A DNA stretch of 64,000 nt from Chitinophaga varians. GTDB taxonomy: Bacteria; Bacteroidota; Bacteroidia; Chitinophagales; Chitinophagaceae. Position numbers and translations under genes: made by a program. The stretch is taken from NCBI RefSeq assembly GCF_012641275.1, contig NZ_JABAIA010000004.1:124001-188000 (forward strand), given 5' to 3'. The notes under the pieces were generated by a model. It saw nothing but the letters and a program-made list of their open reading frames with translations. It was not told the DNA's origin and made no database searches. The stretch's first letter is position 1. The number at the start of each line of letters is the position of its first letter. Shown piece after piece: positions 45,708 through 54,320 of this stretch.

Positions 45708-46634
45708 TCAATAATGTTTACGCAGCAGCGGTATATAAATTTCGCAGGCGGATGTGCCGTTGAGTACCATAAAGAAGTGGTTGCCGCTCATTTTGAAATT
45801 TCCTTCTTTACAGTTCTGGTTAATGAAGTTGTACATGGGAATGCCGGCTGTGGCGAAGTCCATGGGCACGGGGAGCCGCAGGTAGGTGCCGCCGGGGATG
45901 CGTTTGCGCATCAGGTAGCCGTAGTTGTTTTCCATGTGTTGGTGTGCGGCCGTAGCGTGTAGCGGGATACTGAGGCCGGCGTAGATGGATATTTTTTCGT
46001 AGTCGGTCACCGGTACGGAGTCCAGTGTGCCGGTGATGATTTTAGCGGTGGCTATTTCTATCTGGCCCAGTATTTTGCTGAAGGCGTTGAAGTACTGGTT
46101 CATTTTGACGATCATTTCACCGATGGGGTTCTGGCCGCGTGACAGCAGGGAGTAGTACAGTACCGAGTCGGGGAGTTGTACTCTTTCGCCACGGTCGTAC
46201 CGGAAGAAGTTCCCGAAGATATCTGTGCCTGTTGTGGTGGTGATGGTTTCAATGATCTGGATGGTCCTTTTTTCGTTGGGCAGTTCCGCGATGCGGCGGA
46301 ATTCTTTGGGGCTTTCCTTAAAATGTTGTTTGAAAGCCTTGCTGAAAGCTGCTGTGGTAGCGTATCCGCAAAGGTCGCTGATGATGCCGATGGAATGGCC
46401 GCTATGGCGCAACAGGCCGGCGGACAGTTCGAGGCGATGCCGTTTTACATAGTGCCAGAAAGGTTCTCCCATGTAATCGGCAAAGTTGTGATAGAAATAG
46501 GAGTAGGAGATACCAAGGCGGTCTGACACGTCTTTGATACTGAAGGTATCGCCTACGTGATCGTCCGCATAGGACATCCCCTGCAGAACAAGGTGCTCCA
46601 GTTGTTGCCTGGTGATAACAGCAGTTTTTAACAT
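45708..46634 (-). CDS. AraC-family regulator with GyrI-like ligand domain
   Basis: The 308-residue protein has two helix-turn-helix units at the N-terminus (about 10-110; FSIKDVSDRLGISYSYFYHNF and GIISDLCGYATTAAFSKAFKQHFKESPKEFR) and a GyrI-like ligand-binding domain (about 145-308). This order is typical of the AraC/GyrI group that responds to small molecules. Its target is not evident; the GH20-like gene and AI-2E gene are near but not adjacent in strand. Confidence 0.88.
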   Translation of the reverse strand: MLKTAVITRQQLEHLVLQGMSYADDHVGDTFSIKDVSDRLGISYSYFYHNFADYMGEPFWHYVKRHRLELSAGLLRHSGHSIGIISDLCGYATTAAFSKAFKQHFKESPKEFRRIAELPNEKRTIQIIETITTTTGTDIFGNFFRYDRGERVQLPDSVLYYSLLSRGQNPIGEMIVKMNQYFNAFSKILGQIEIATAKIITGTLDSVPVTDYEKISIYAGLSIPLHATAAHQHMENNYGYLMRKRIPGGTYLRLPVPMDFATAGIPMYNFINQNCKEGNFKMSGNHFFMVLNGTSACEIYIPLLRKHY

Positions 46635-46961
46635 ACTCGGTTTTTGGTTACTTCACGGGATGGGTGATTCGCTTTCTTCCTTATTAAAAATGGGCACGGA
46701 TGTATTATAGTTATCTTCCAAGTTAATTTTTTTTGGTGGTAACCCGTTTGTTTTTTTGAGAAAAAAAATTACCGGTTGATAACCAGTATTGTATAATCGG
46801 GAAAATGAATTTATTTTGATCATATGGAGATTTTCTGCTATTGATTTGCCCTGATTTTACCCACCGGATGATTCAAAAAAAGCCAGATTGGACAACTTTT
46901 TATCAGGTTGATTTGATAATTTTAAAGACAAGGCTATATCCGGCTAACCATTATTAAGACA
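46635..46961. other. AT-rich intergenic region
   Basis: About 330 bases without a coding frame, AT-rich at 46720-46920. No exact promoter match or hairpin was identified. Confidence 0.4.
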
Positions 46962-47351
46962 TTGCAACGCTTTATTTCCATCCGGTATTTCTGCTTACTG
47001 ATCCTGTTATGGGGTTGTGCCGGTCGTGCCGACGCCCGGCAGGATACCGTGTCCGTACAAACGGGCGGCGACGGTACGGTATGGGCACTGTATATACTGG
47101 TGCCCTTGTTTTTACTGCTGGCAGCCCTGTTGGTGATATGCTGGATGGTGATGGTACGCCAGCGCAAAGCACTGCTGCTGGCGGAGGTGAACCTGCATCA
47201 GGAGGAGGTCCGGGCAGCCTCGCTGGTATTCCAGTTGCGGGAAGCTTCCCGGAGGTACAAAGCATTGGAGCGTAAAACCGCCACTTTACAGCCACGTAAA
47301 AACTCCGGTGGTCCCCAGCCGGAGGAAGACGACGATTTCCCCGATATGTAA
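46962..47351 (+). CDS. Small membrane protein with signal peptide, unknown
   Basis: The frame starts at TTG 46962 and gives 129 residues. A signal-type segment (about 1-27, ending ADARQ) is followed by a single membrane helix (about 40-67, LYILVPLFLLLAALLVICWM) and a cytosolic helical, charged region ending in PEEDDDFPDM. No recognised family. It is followed 59 bases on by the DsrE gene on the same strand and may be co-transcribed. Confidence 0.6.
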   Translation: MQRFISIRYFCLLILLWGCAGRADARQDTVSVQTGGDGTVWALYILVPLFLLLAALLVICWMVMVRQRKALLLAEVNLHQEEVRAASLVFQLREASRRYKALERKTATLQPRKNSGGPQPEEDDDFPDM

Positions 47352-47410
47352 CGGCTCCGCCCATCTATTTTTTGTGGCACATTTACCGCTATTTCAGTAG
47401 GTTTGTTGCC

Positions 47411-47758
47411 ATGCAAGTCATTTTTCAGATCACGTCTGCCGCCGCGGATGCCCAAAAAGCTTTACTGGGCCAGCTTCACAATTTGTTACAATATTATCAC
47501 GAACAACAATCCCGTATAACCGTGGAGGTAGCCGTGCATGGCGGCGCCTGGCCGTTGTTGTTGACGGCGGACAATCCGTTTGCAGATAAAGTAAAAGAGT
47601 TGCATGCCCGGTCTGTGCGCTGGCTGATTTGCCGGAATACGATCAATGGCAGACAGTTGAATACGGACCAGCTGTTGCCTTTTGTGGAGGTGGTGCCTGC
47701 GGCCGTGGCCCATCTGGTGGAGCGGCAGGCAGCCGGTTGGTCATATATCCGTTGCTGA
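47411..47758 (+). CDS. DsrE family protein
   Basis: From ATG 47411 the protein has 115 residues with the DsrE pattern: MQVIFQITSAAADAQKALLGQL, ITVEVAVHGGAWPLLL, RSVRWLICRNTINGRQL and a closing VPAAVAHLVERQAAGWSYIRC. DsrE-type proteins carry sulfur or bind small molecules in tRNA thiolation and sulfur oxidation; C77-like RWLICRNT is where the active Cys may be. Role here not shown. An upstream in-frame start at 47372 is less likely. Confidence 0.85.
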   Translation: MQVIFQITSAAADAQKALLGQLHNLLQYYHEQQSRITVEVAVHGGAWPLLLTADNPFADKVKELHARSVRWLICRNTINGRQLNTDQLLPFVEVVPAAVAHLVERQAAGWSYIRC

Positions 47759-47934
47759 TAGTTTTTCCGGATTTGTTTTTCACAGCGTATTACTTAATTG
47801 GTTTATTAGTTTATTTTTACATCTTTGATAGTTTATTGGGAAAGAAGACTTTATTTTTGAGAACTGTTCACCAAATAAAACTGTTCATTAAAACGTTAAA
47901 TAGATCAGGACTAACCTCTTAAAACCAAAATACT

Positions 47935-48798
47935 TTGAAATTCAGAAAATTTGCCAGAATACTGTTGTTATCCATGGCAGTACCCTTTTTTAGCTTCGCG
48001 CAGGATTGGCATGTAGGTGCTTTTGCCGGTATTTCCAACTACAGTGGTGATCTTGTTCAACAGAAGGTAGACCTGAAATACACGCGCCCTTCACTGGGGT
48101 TGTTGGTAAGGAAGGACATCAACCGTTACCTGACGTTAAGGGCCGGTTTCACCTGGGGCATTGTTGCCGCTGCGGACAGCACCAATGCGGAGCCTAGTCT
48201 GGTAGCCCGTAACCTCAGTTTTAAAAGCAACGTTTTTGAAGGCAGCCTGATTGCTGAAATTAACTTCCTTGATCTCGATGAAAAAGGATTTACACCTTTT
48301 GTGTTTATTGGCGTAGGTGGTTTTGGTTTTGACCCTACTGCCAAAGATATATCCGGTAACGTGGTACGTTTACGTCCGCTGGGCACAGAAGGGCAGGGCC
48401 TTCCGCAATATCCGCAACGCCAGCCTTACGATCTCTTTGCCTGGTCTTTCCCGATGGGAGCTGGTGTGAAAGCGATCCTCAACGACAAATGGACCCTCGG
48501 TTTTGAAATAGGGCTGCGTCCTACCACTACTGACTATCTCGATGATGTGAGCACCAACTATGTAGATCAGAACACCTTGCTGGCCTATCGTGGCCAGAAG
48601 GCCGTTGATATGGCTTTCCGTGGCGATGAGCTGACAGGCAAACAAACACCTGGCGTATATCCTCCTGATGGCTCTAAACGTGGTTCCGCCAAATATAAAG
48701 ACTGGTACGCTTTCTCTGGTTTCACCATCACCTATCGCCTGGGCGGCGGCAGCGGATGGGGAAAAGTGAAAGCGACAAGATGTCCGATATTGCGGTAA
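47935..48798 (+). CDS. DUF6089 outer-membrane beta-barrel protein
   Basis: The frame starts at TTG 47935 (MKFRKFARILLLSMAVPF), as no ATG fits. The 287-residue protein has a signal peptide and then alternating beta strands of an outer-membrane barrel, with the DUF6089 phrases WHVGAFAGISNYSGDL and LFAWSFPMGAGVKAILND. The C-terminal residue is Arg rather than the aromatic residue common in barrel proteins. The family is frequent in Bacteroidota and its role is unknown. Confidence 0.85.
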   Translation: MKFRKFARILLLSMAVPFFSFAQDWHVGAFAGISNYSGDLVQQKVDLKYTRPSLGLLVRKDINRYLTLRAGFTWGIVAAADSTNAEPSLVARNLSFKSNVFEGSLIAEINFLDLDEKGFTPFVFIGVGGFGFDPTAKDISGNVVRLRPLGTEGQGLPQYPQRQPYDLFAWSFPMGAGVKAILNDKWTLGFEIGLRPTTTDYLDDVSTNYVDQNTLLAYRGQKAVDMAFRGDELTGKQTPGVYPPDGSKRGSAKYKDWYAFSGFTITYRLGGGSGWGKVKATRCPILR

Positions 48799-48885
48799 CA
48801 GCAATGGCCGTGATTTTTGCTGATTCGCCTGATTGGAAAGGACCTCCACGGGATTAAAAATAAACGGGTTTATTAATGATACCGG

Positions 48886-48917
48886 AAGCCTCTGTGTTTT
48901 ATCACAGAGGCTTTTTT
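48886..48917 (+). terminator. Intrinsic terminator after the DUF6089 gene
   Basis: The 11-base stem aagcctctgtg/cacagaggctt with a 6-base loop is followed by six T. Confidence 0.85.
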
Positions 48918-49059
48918 AATCAGCATCAAGAGGCGGCAGTCGTTTATATCTTCCTGGATCAGGTGAACCGGCAAAAATCATGGCCATCATAGTTATGGCA
49001 TGGAGTTTGTCTTTGCACCCCCGACTTTCAACCCCCAATAAAGTCCATTTATAAACTGT

Positions 49060-49090
49060 ATCCCGGCCCTTTCAAGCCGGGATTTCTTTT
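49060..49090 (+). terminator. Second intrinsic terminator
   Basis: The 8-base stem atcccggc/gccgggat with an 8-base loop is followed by a T-rich run. It lies about 45 bases downstream of a promoter-like element. Confidence 0.75.
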
Positions 49091-49273
49091 GTGGTAAAGG
49101 GATTACGTTTATTGGCATAGTTGTTGGATTTATCTGTTTAAACAGGTAAAGAATCGCAAACACCAGCTTAAAGTAGCTGCAGCATGGTTCAGAAATCGCG
49201 GAGAGAGTAACGAAACACAACACTGTAAAATAGGCTGGTCTGCATTCTCCTGTAAAGGTCAAATCGAAATGTC

Positions 49274-49600
49274 ATGAAGAAACTATTATACGCAGCGACC
49301 GTGGTAATGTTGGCAGGAACGATGAGCCTTTCTGCGCAACACCGGCCACCGGCACCGCCGTTTCCGCCGCCGCCTCCACGGCATCTTCCGCATCCGCCTT
49401 TGCCACCAAGGCCACCAAGACCGCCGAGGCCTCCGTTTCCGCCGCATCATGTACACAGGCCGCCAAGGCCGCCGATGCCACCTCACCGGAGATATTACAA
49501 AAAACATAAACATTATAAACACAGATACAGCTACAGCTATGCCGGATACCCTGGCGCCCTATATGCAGCTAATTCCGTCGTTACACTGTATAGCCTGTAA
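49274..49600 (+). CDS. Secreted Pro/His/Arg-rich small protein
   Basis: The 108-residue protein has a signal peptide (about 1-21, ending LSAQ), then a dense Pro/His/Arg region with poly-Pro tracts and the repeat RPPRPP at about 43-65, and a Tyr/Lys-rich tail. No family is recognised. It is probably an extended, basic, secreted or periplasmic protein. The following gene has a similar signal and a related kind of composition. Start ATG 49274 is well placed. Confidence 0.7.
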   Translation: MKKLLYAATVVMLAGTMSLSAQHRPPAPPFPPPPPRHLPHPPLPPRPPRPPRPPFPPHHVHRPPRPPMPPHRRYYKKHKHYKHRYSYSYAGYPGALYAANSVVTLYSL

Positions 49601-49648
49601 AACACCGCAACATTTATTTACCAACCGATCTTAAAAAAACCGAGAAAC

Positions 49649-49966
49649 ATGAAAAAAGTACTGCTGATGATGCTGCTCCTGGGAGGTACCGTAGCTACCA
49701 CCTACGCCCAGAGAGGCTGGGACCGCGGAAGAGGCTGGGGCCACGGCCGTGAAAAACACTACGATAAGTGGGAACGTAAATACTGGAAAGACAGGGATTG
49801 CCGCAGATGGGACGATGACGACTGCTACCGCCCCAGAAGAAGGGTAGTATATGCTGAACCTGCTTATTATCCGGTACCAGTGCCTGTTCCGCCGCCACCG
49901 CCAAGACCTTATTACGCGCCACGGCCCAGAGCTGTGTTCCACGCTGGTGTCACTATCGTCAATTGA
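49649..49966 (+). CDS. Secreted Arg/Trp/Pro-rich small protein
   Basis: The 105-residue protein has a signal peptide (about 1-21, ending TYAQ), a charged Gly/Trp/Arg part (RGWDRGRGWGHG), a second charged part with DRDCRRWDDDDC (two Cys), and a Pro-rich tail. No family recognised. It follows the Pro/His-rich gene by 48 bases and is closed by a terminator at 49989-50022. Confidence 0.7.
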   Translation: MKKVLLMMLLLGGTVATTYAQRGWDRGRGWGHGREKHYDKWERKYWKDRDCRRWDDDDCYRPRRRVVYAEPAYYPVPVPVPPPPPRPYYAPRPRAVFHAGVTIVN

Positions 49967-49988
49967 TAACTGAGAACAGATAAATGAG

Positions 49989-50022
49989 ATGCCTCCCGGT
50001 ATTATTCCGGGGGGCATTTTTT
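49989..50022 (+). terminator. Intrinsic terminator after the small secreted genes
   Basis: An 11-base stem with one G-T pair (atgcctcccgg / ccggggggcat) and 7-base loop is followed by six T. Confidence 0.85.
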
Positions 50023-50040
50023 ATTGCGGCGCGGTATGTT

Positions 50041-50048
50041 TACTTTTG
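50041..50048 (+). promoter_or_regulatory. -7 promoter element for the ubiD-like gene
   Basis: TACTTTTG matches TAnnTTTG exactly, 27 bases before the ATG at 50076. Confidence 0.55.
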
Positions 50049-50075
50049 TTGACTGGTTTATTAGATAATTTAACA

Positions 50076-51995
50076 ATGGCATATAAAAATCTCAGGCACT
50101 TTATAGAGAAGCTGGAACAGGAAGGAGAACTGCAGCGCATCAGCACATATGTGGACCCTAAGCTCGAAATAGCGGAAATCACCGACAGGGTAAGTAAAAT
50201 GCCCGGTGGGGGCAAAGCCCTGTTGTTTGAAAATACCGGTTATGATTTTCCGGTACTGATCAATTCCATGGGTAGCTATAAACGTATGTGCATGGCATTG
50301 GGCGTACAGGAGCTCGACGATGTGGCCCATGAAATAGAAGAGCTGTTTAAAATGCTGTCCAAACCCAAGGAGAGCATCCTCGATAAACTGGCCATGCTGC
50401 CTAAACTGGGACAATTTGCCTCCTGGATGCCTAAGGTCGTGAGCGGAAAAGGCGCCTGCCAGGAAGTGGTGATGGCCACTCCGGACCTTGGCAAACTGCC
50501 GGTGCTCACCTGCTGGCCTAAGGACGGCGGTCCGTTTATCACCCTTCCCGTGATCCACACCAAAGATCCGGTTACCGGTAGCCGCAACGTAGGCATGTAC
50601 CGCATGCAGGTGTTTGAAAAAGATATGACCGGCATGCACTGGCATAAACATAAAGTTTCCGCCAAACACTTCATGGAGTACAAAAAACTGAACAAACGTA
50701 TGCCCGTGGCCGTAGTGTTGGGCGGCGACCCGGTTTACACCTACTCCGCCACCGCGCCGCTGCCGGAAAACGTGGACGAATACATGCTGGCCGGTTTCCT
50801 TCGCAAGAAAAAAGTGGAGCTGGTAAAGTGTATCACCCAGCCGGAGATTGAAGTGCCCGCAGATGCCGATTTTGTGATAGAAGGATATGTAGACCCGGGA
50901 GAAGAACTGATCTGGGAAGGGCCTTTCGGCGACCATACCGGGTATTACTCTCTGGCCGACTGGTACCCTCGCTTCCATGTGACCGCCATCACCCATCGTA
51001 AAGATGCCGTATATCCGTCAACGATAGTAGGCATTCCGCCGCAGGAAGATGCCTGGATAGGCAAGGCCACCGAACGTATTTTCCTGGCGCCTATCAAAAT
51101 GACGCTGGTGCCGGAAATTGTTAACATGGAAATGCCCGTGGAAGGCGTGTTTCATAACCTCGTGATCTCACAGATCAAAAAAGACTATGCCGGACAGGCG
51201 CAGAAAGTGATGAATGCCATGTGGGGCGCCGGTCAGATGATGTTCAACAAAATACTGGTGGTAAGTGATGAAGGTGAAAGTATCACCGACTATAAAAAGC
51301 TGGCGCAGTACGTATTCCGTAACCTCAATCCGGCTACGGACATTTACCTGAGCCAGGGCCCTATGGACGTGCTGGACCATTCCTGCTCCAAAATGGGCTT
51401 CGGTGGCAAGATGTGCATCGATGGCACCCGGAAGTACGAAGAAGAAACTGACAACGCTTACCAGCAGGCGCCTGCGCCGAAGTCGCTGGACGCGGCTTCC
51501 ATCATGCAGCAGTTCCCGGAGATAAAAGGCATCAACAGCAGTCTGCTGGCCATAGATATCCCCTGTGTCCTGGTGTCGGTGCAAAAGAGCCGTCCTTTCC
51601 ATGTGAGGGAGCTGAACGAGCAGCTGTATACGCTGCCCGCGCTGGAAGGCGTAAAGATGGTGCTGTATGTGGAACATACCGTGGACGTGACCGACCTCGC
51701 TTCAGCCTTATGGCGTTTCTGCAATAACATGGACCCTAAGCGTGACAGCTTTGTGGTCCGCAAGCCTGCCGGCAATGGCCGCTATATTGGCGCTATCGGT
51801 ATGGACGGTACGCTGAAGACAAGGTTGCTGGACAACTTTGAGCGGGACTGGCCCAATATCATTGTGGCAGACGACGATACGATCCGTAAAGTGGACGCCC
51901 TCTGGAAAGACCTGCAAATAGGGCCTTTCGTGGCTTCTCCCTCTCTTAAATACAAACATCAGATTTATGGTGAAGAAGCTGTGGTGGAGCAATAG
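50076..51995 (+). CDS. UbiD family decarboxylase
   Basis: From ATG 50076 (MAYKNLRHFIEKLEQEGELQRI) the protein has 639 residues; a longer frame to 49989 passes through the terminator. The UbiD pattern is seen in ACQEVVMATPDLGKLPVLTCWPKDGGPF and PFGDHTGYYSLADWYPRF, the region that holds prenylated FMN. It is longer than E. coli UbiD (about 500) and matches the long group often annotated as menaquinone biosynthesis decarboxylase. The cofactor needs a UbiX-type partner, which is not in this window. It ends inside the start of the next gene (29-base overlap). Confidence 0.9.
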   Translation: MAYKNLRHFIEKLEQEGELQRISTYVDPKLEIAEITDRVSKMPGGGKALLFENTGYDFPVLINSMGSYKRMCMALGVQELDDVAHEIEELFKMLSKPKESILDKLAMLPKLGQFASWMPKVVSGKGACQEVVMATPDLGKLPVLTCWPKDGGPFITLPVIHTKDPVTGSRNVGMYRMQVFEKDMTGMHWHKHKVSAKHFMEYKKLNKRMPVAVVLGGDPVYTYSATAPLPENVDEYMLAGFLRKKKVELVKCITQPEIEVPADADFVIEGYVDPGEELIWEGPFGDHTGYYSLADWYPRFHVTAITHRKDAVYPSTIVGIPPQEDAWIGKATERIFLAPIKMTLVPEIVNMEMPVEGVFHNLVISQIKKDYAGQAQKVMNAMWGAGQMMFNKILVVSDEGESITDYKKLAQYVFRNLNPATDIYLSQGPMDVLDHSCSKMGFGGKMCIDGTRKYEEETDNAYQQAPAPKSLDAASIMQQFPEIKGINSSLLAIDIPCVLVSVQKSRPFHVRELNEQLYTLPALEGVKMVLYVEHTVDVTDLASALWRFCNNMDPKRDSFVVRKPAGNGRYIGAIGMDGTLKTRLLDNFERDWPNIIVADDDTIRKVDALWKDLQIGPFVASPSLKYKHQIYGEEAVVEQ

Positions 51996-52458
51996 CCTCG
52001 TGCTGTTGTTCCTGCTGGCAGGCGGTTTGTCTGCCACCGCGCAGGTACGCCCTGCCGATTTCAGGATGCTTGACAAACTGGCGGGCACCTGGAAAATGAG
52101 GACCAAACTGGGCGCTGTAGTAGAGACATGGTCACGCACCAATGATTCTACCTGGACAGGCAGGACCTGGCGTGTAGCCGGCGCCGATAGTACGCTGCAA
52201 CAGTCGGTGGAACTGGCGCGCCGCGGCAACGATATCTTTTTCATTCCCGTTTACGAAGGCCGCACCGCTACCACGCCTATCCGGCTTAAGCTGCGGGTGC
52301 TGAAAGAAATCGGGTTTGTGGCAGAAGACCTGGCCAATGATTTCCCAAGGAAGGTTACATACCGGTTTAAAGACGCCGAACATCTGGATGCCCGGGTGGA
52401 AGGCAAGCGGGACGGGACCACAGAGGAGTATATATTCCCGTACCAACGGGCGGAATGA
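51967..52458 (+). CDS. DUF6265-like small secreted protein
   Basis: The 163-residue protein has a signal peptide (about 1-25, ending ATAQ) and a mature domain beginning LDKLAGTWKMRTKLGAVVETW, a pattern seen in DUF6265 lipocalin-like proteins, with VTYRFKDAEHLDARVEG late. Its start overlaps the ubiD-like gene by 29 bases, and it closes that unit. Role unknown. Confidence 0.75.
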   Translation: MVKKLWWSNSLVLLFLLAGGLSATAQVRPADFRMLDKLAGTWKMRTKLGAVVETWSRTNDSTWTGRTWRVAGADSTLQQSVELARRGNDIFFIPVYEGRTATTPIRLKLRVLKEIGFVAEDLANDFPRKVTYRFKDAEHLDARVEGKRDGTTEEYIFPYQRAE

Positions 52459-52460
52459 TC

Positions 52461-52486
52461 AATTACAAATTACGAATTACGAATTT
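52461..52486. repeat. Left heptamer copies of a hairpin repeat
   Basis: Three copies (one with a single change) of aattacg followed by aattt flank the hairpin at 52508-52560 on the left, in the orientation opposite to the ten copies on the right. Confidence 0.8.
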
Positions 52487-52507
52487 ATACGGGGAGATCA
52501 TCCCGGA

Positions 52508-52560
52508 TTATAAAAGCGAAGACTTGAGCAATATTATCGCTCAGGTCTTCGCTTTTATAA
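52508..52560. terminator. Long hairpin between convergent genes
   Basis: A 22-base stem with one G-T pair (52508-52529 with 52539-52560) and a 9-base loop, AT-rich at its base, lies between the DUF6265 gene and prfC. It may stop transcription from both sides. Confidence 0.8.
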
Positions 52561-52628
52561 TTCGTAATTCGTAATTCGTAATTCGTAATTCGTAATTCGT
52601 AATTCGTAATTCGTAATTCGTAATTCGT
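52559..52628. repeat. Ten tandem copies of a 7-base repeat (aattcgt)
   Basis: Ten perfect aattcgt units lie directly before the prfC stop at 52635. Together with 52461-52486 they extend the arms of the hairpin. The same heptamer occurs seven times at 34050 on the opposite strand. Confidence 0.97.
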
Positions 52629-52634
52629 AATTGA

Positions 52635-54218
52635 TTATTTGTGGATTTCGGACGTGAAATTGAACTGTATGTCCGGGTTGTTGGTCCTTTCGGTGTTGAG
52701 GTACCATTCGGACTGGGCCAGGTATACGAGGTGCCCGTCTTTGTCTTCCACGATGTTGGCGGATTTGAAGCGGATGAACTCCTCGATTTTGTCTTTGGGG
52801 CCGGTGATCCAGCAGGCCTTGTAGAAAGGCAGTGAGTTGAACTGGGCAGCGGCGCCGTATTCCTGGAGGAGGCGGTATTGAATTACCTCGAACTGGAGAT
52901 CGCCTACGCAGCCGATGATTTTGCGGTTGCCACCGTGCTGGGTAAACAGCTGGGCCACGCCTTCGTCTGTCAGCTGGCGGATGCCTTTTTCCAGTTGTTT
53001 GGTCTTCATCGGGTCTTTGTTGACCAGTTCCTTGAACAGTTCAGGGGAGAAGCTGGGGATACCGGTGATGAAGAAGTTTTCGCCTTCGGTGAGGGTGTCA
53101 CCGATTTTGAAGTTGCCGGTATCGAACAGGCCTACCACGTCGCCGGGATAGGCGTCGTCCACGATATTTTTTTCACGGGCCAGGAAGCTGTAAGGGTTGC
53201 TGAAGCGCACGTCCTTATCGAGGCGAACGTGATGATAGAATTTGTTTCTTTCGAATTTGCCGGAGCATACGCGCAGGAAGGCGATACGGTCGCGGTGGCG
53301 GGGATCGAGGTTGGCGTGGATTTTAAAGACGAAGCCGCTGAATTTATCTTCATGCACATCGATTTCACGGGAGCTGGCTTCGCGGTTGCGCGGTGTTGGC
53401 GCTATTTCCACGAAAGTGTCCAGCAGGTCTTTCACCCCGAAGTTATTAACGGCGCTGCCGAAGAAAACCGGGGCCAGTTTACCCTGCAGGTATTCTTCTT
53501 TATCGAAGGTGTCGTATACGCCTTCGATCAGTTCCACATCGCCGCGCAGTTGTTCCGCGTCTTTGGTGTCGAAGTGTTCGTCCACGAAGCTGCTGGAGAG
53601 ATCGGGGAGGGCCACCACGTCTTCGTCGGTCGCTTTTTTATTGGGCTGGAAGGCCACGAAGCTTTTATCGTACAGGTTGTATACCCCTTTGAAGTCTTTA
53701 CCCATATTGATAGGCCAGCTGAGGGGTCTTACGCGGATGTTGAGTTTTTCTTCCAGTTCATCGAGCAGGTCGAAGGGGTATTTACCATCTCGGTCCATTT
53801 TATTCACGAAGATGATCACGGGCGTGTCGCGCATGCGGCATACTTCCATGAGTCTTTCCGTTTGTTCTTCCACCCCTTTCACGCAGTCGATCACCAGTAC
53901 CACGCTGTCCACCGCGGTGAGGGTGCGGTAGGTGTCTTCCGCGAAGTCTTTGTGGCCGGGGGTATCGAGGAGGTTGACCAGGATATCGCGGTATTCGAAG
54001 GTCATAACCGAAGTCGCTACGGAGATACCTCTTTGCCGTTCAATTTCCATGAAGTCGGAAGTGGTGTGCTTCTTGATTTTATTGGATTTCACCGCGCCGG
54101 CGGTCTGGATGGCGCCGCCGAACAGGAGGAATTTCTCTGTGAGCGTGGTTTTACCGGCATCCGGGTGGGCGATGATAGCAAAGGATTTTCTTTTATTTAT
54201 TTCGTTAGCGTACTTCAT
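52635..54218 (-). CDS. prfC: Peptide chain release factor 3
   Basis: The 527-residue GTPase has the G1 motif AHPDAGKTT, the RF3 stretch [28 protein letters not shown] (G3) and NKMD (G4), and the RF3 C-terminal domains, which separates it from EF-G and LepA. It recycles RF1 and RF2 after termination. An exact -7 element lies upstream at 54239-54246. Its last codons lie next to the heptamer repeat. Confidence 0.97.
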   Translation of the reverse strand: MKYANEINKRKSFAIIAHPDAGKTTLTEKFLLFGGAIQTAGAVKSNKIKKHTTSDFMEIERQRGISVATSVMTFEYRDILVNLLDTPGHKDFAEDTYRTLTAVDSVVLVIDCVKGVEEQTERLMEVCRMRDTPVIIFVNKMDRDGKYPFDLLDELEEKLNIRVRPLSWPINMGKDFKGVYNLYDKSFVAFQPNKKATDEDVVALPDLSSSFVDEHFDTKDAEQLRGDVELIEGVYDTFDKEEYLQGKLAPVFFGSAVNNFGVKDLLDTFVEIAPTPRNREASSREIDVHEDKFSGFVFKIHANLDPRHRDRIAFLRVCSGKFERNKFYHHVRLDKDVRFSNPYSFLAREKNIVDDAYPGDVVGLFDTGNFKIGDTLTEGENFFITGIPSFSPELFKELVNKDPMKTKQLEKGIRQLTDEGVAQLFTQHGGNRKIIGCVGDLQFEVIQYRLLQEYGAAAQFNSLPFYKACWITGPKDKIEEFIRFKSANIVEDKDGHLVYLAQSEWYLNTERTNNPDIQFNFTSEIHK

Positions 54219-54238
54219 ATAGAACCAAAAAATGGCTG

Positions 54239-54246
54239 CAAAGGTA
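54239..54246 (-). promoter_or_regulatory. -7 promoter element for prfC
   Basis: On the minus strand this reads TACCTTTG, an exact TAnnTTTG match, 20 bases before the ATG at 54218. Confidence 0.6.
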
Positions 54247-54320
54247 ACTAAATTTTTTTTCCGGCTATATTTCGTGTTTATTGGCGAGGTGGGTGCCTAT
54301 AAATCCTTTAAATTTGGAAT

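Larger units (their letters stand above)
48799..49273. other. Intergenic region with two intrinsic terminators
   Basis: About 475 bases without a gene. Hairpins at 48886-48917 and 49060-49090 both end in T runs. A promoter-like TGTCTTTG (one mismatch) lies at 49007-49014. The stretch 49095-49260 holds no recognised structure. Confidence 0.5.

Noticed and set aside
52878..54251. 457-codon frame on the plus strand
   Set aside because: Antisense of prfC, whose GTPase motifs are clear.
54309..54316. TAAATTTG as promoter of the permease gene
   Set aside because: It lies only four bases before the ATG, so transcription would start inside the gene.
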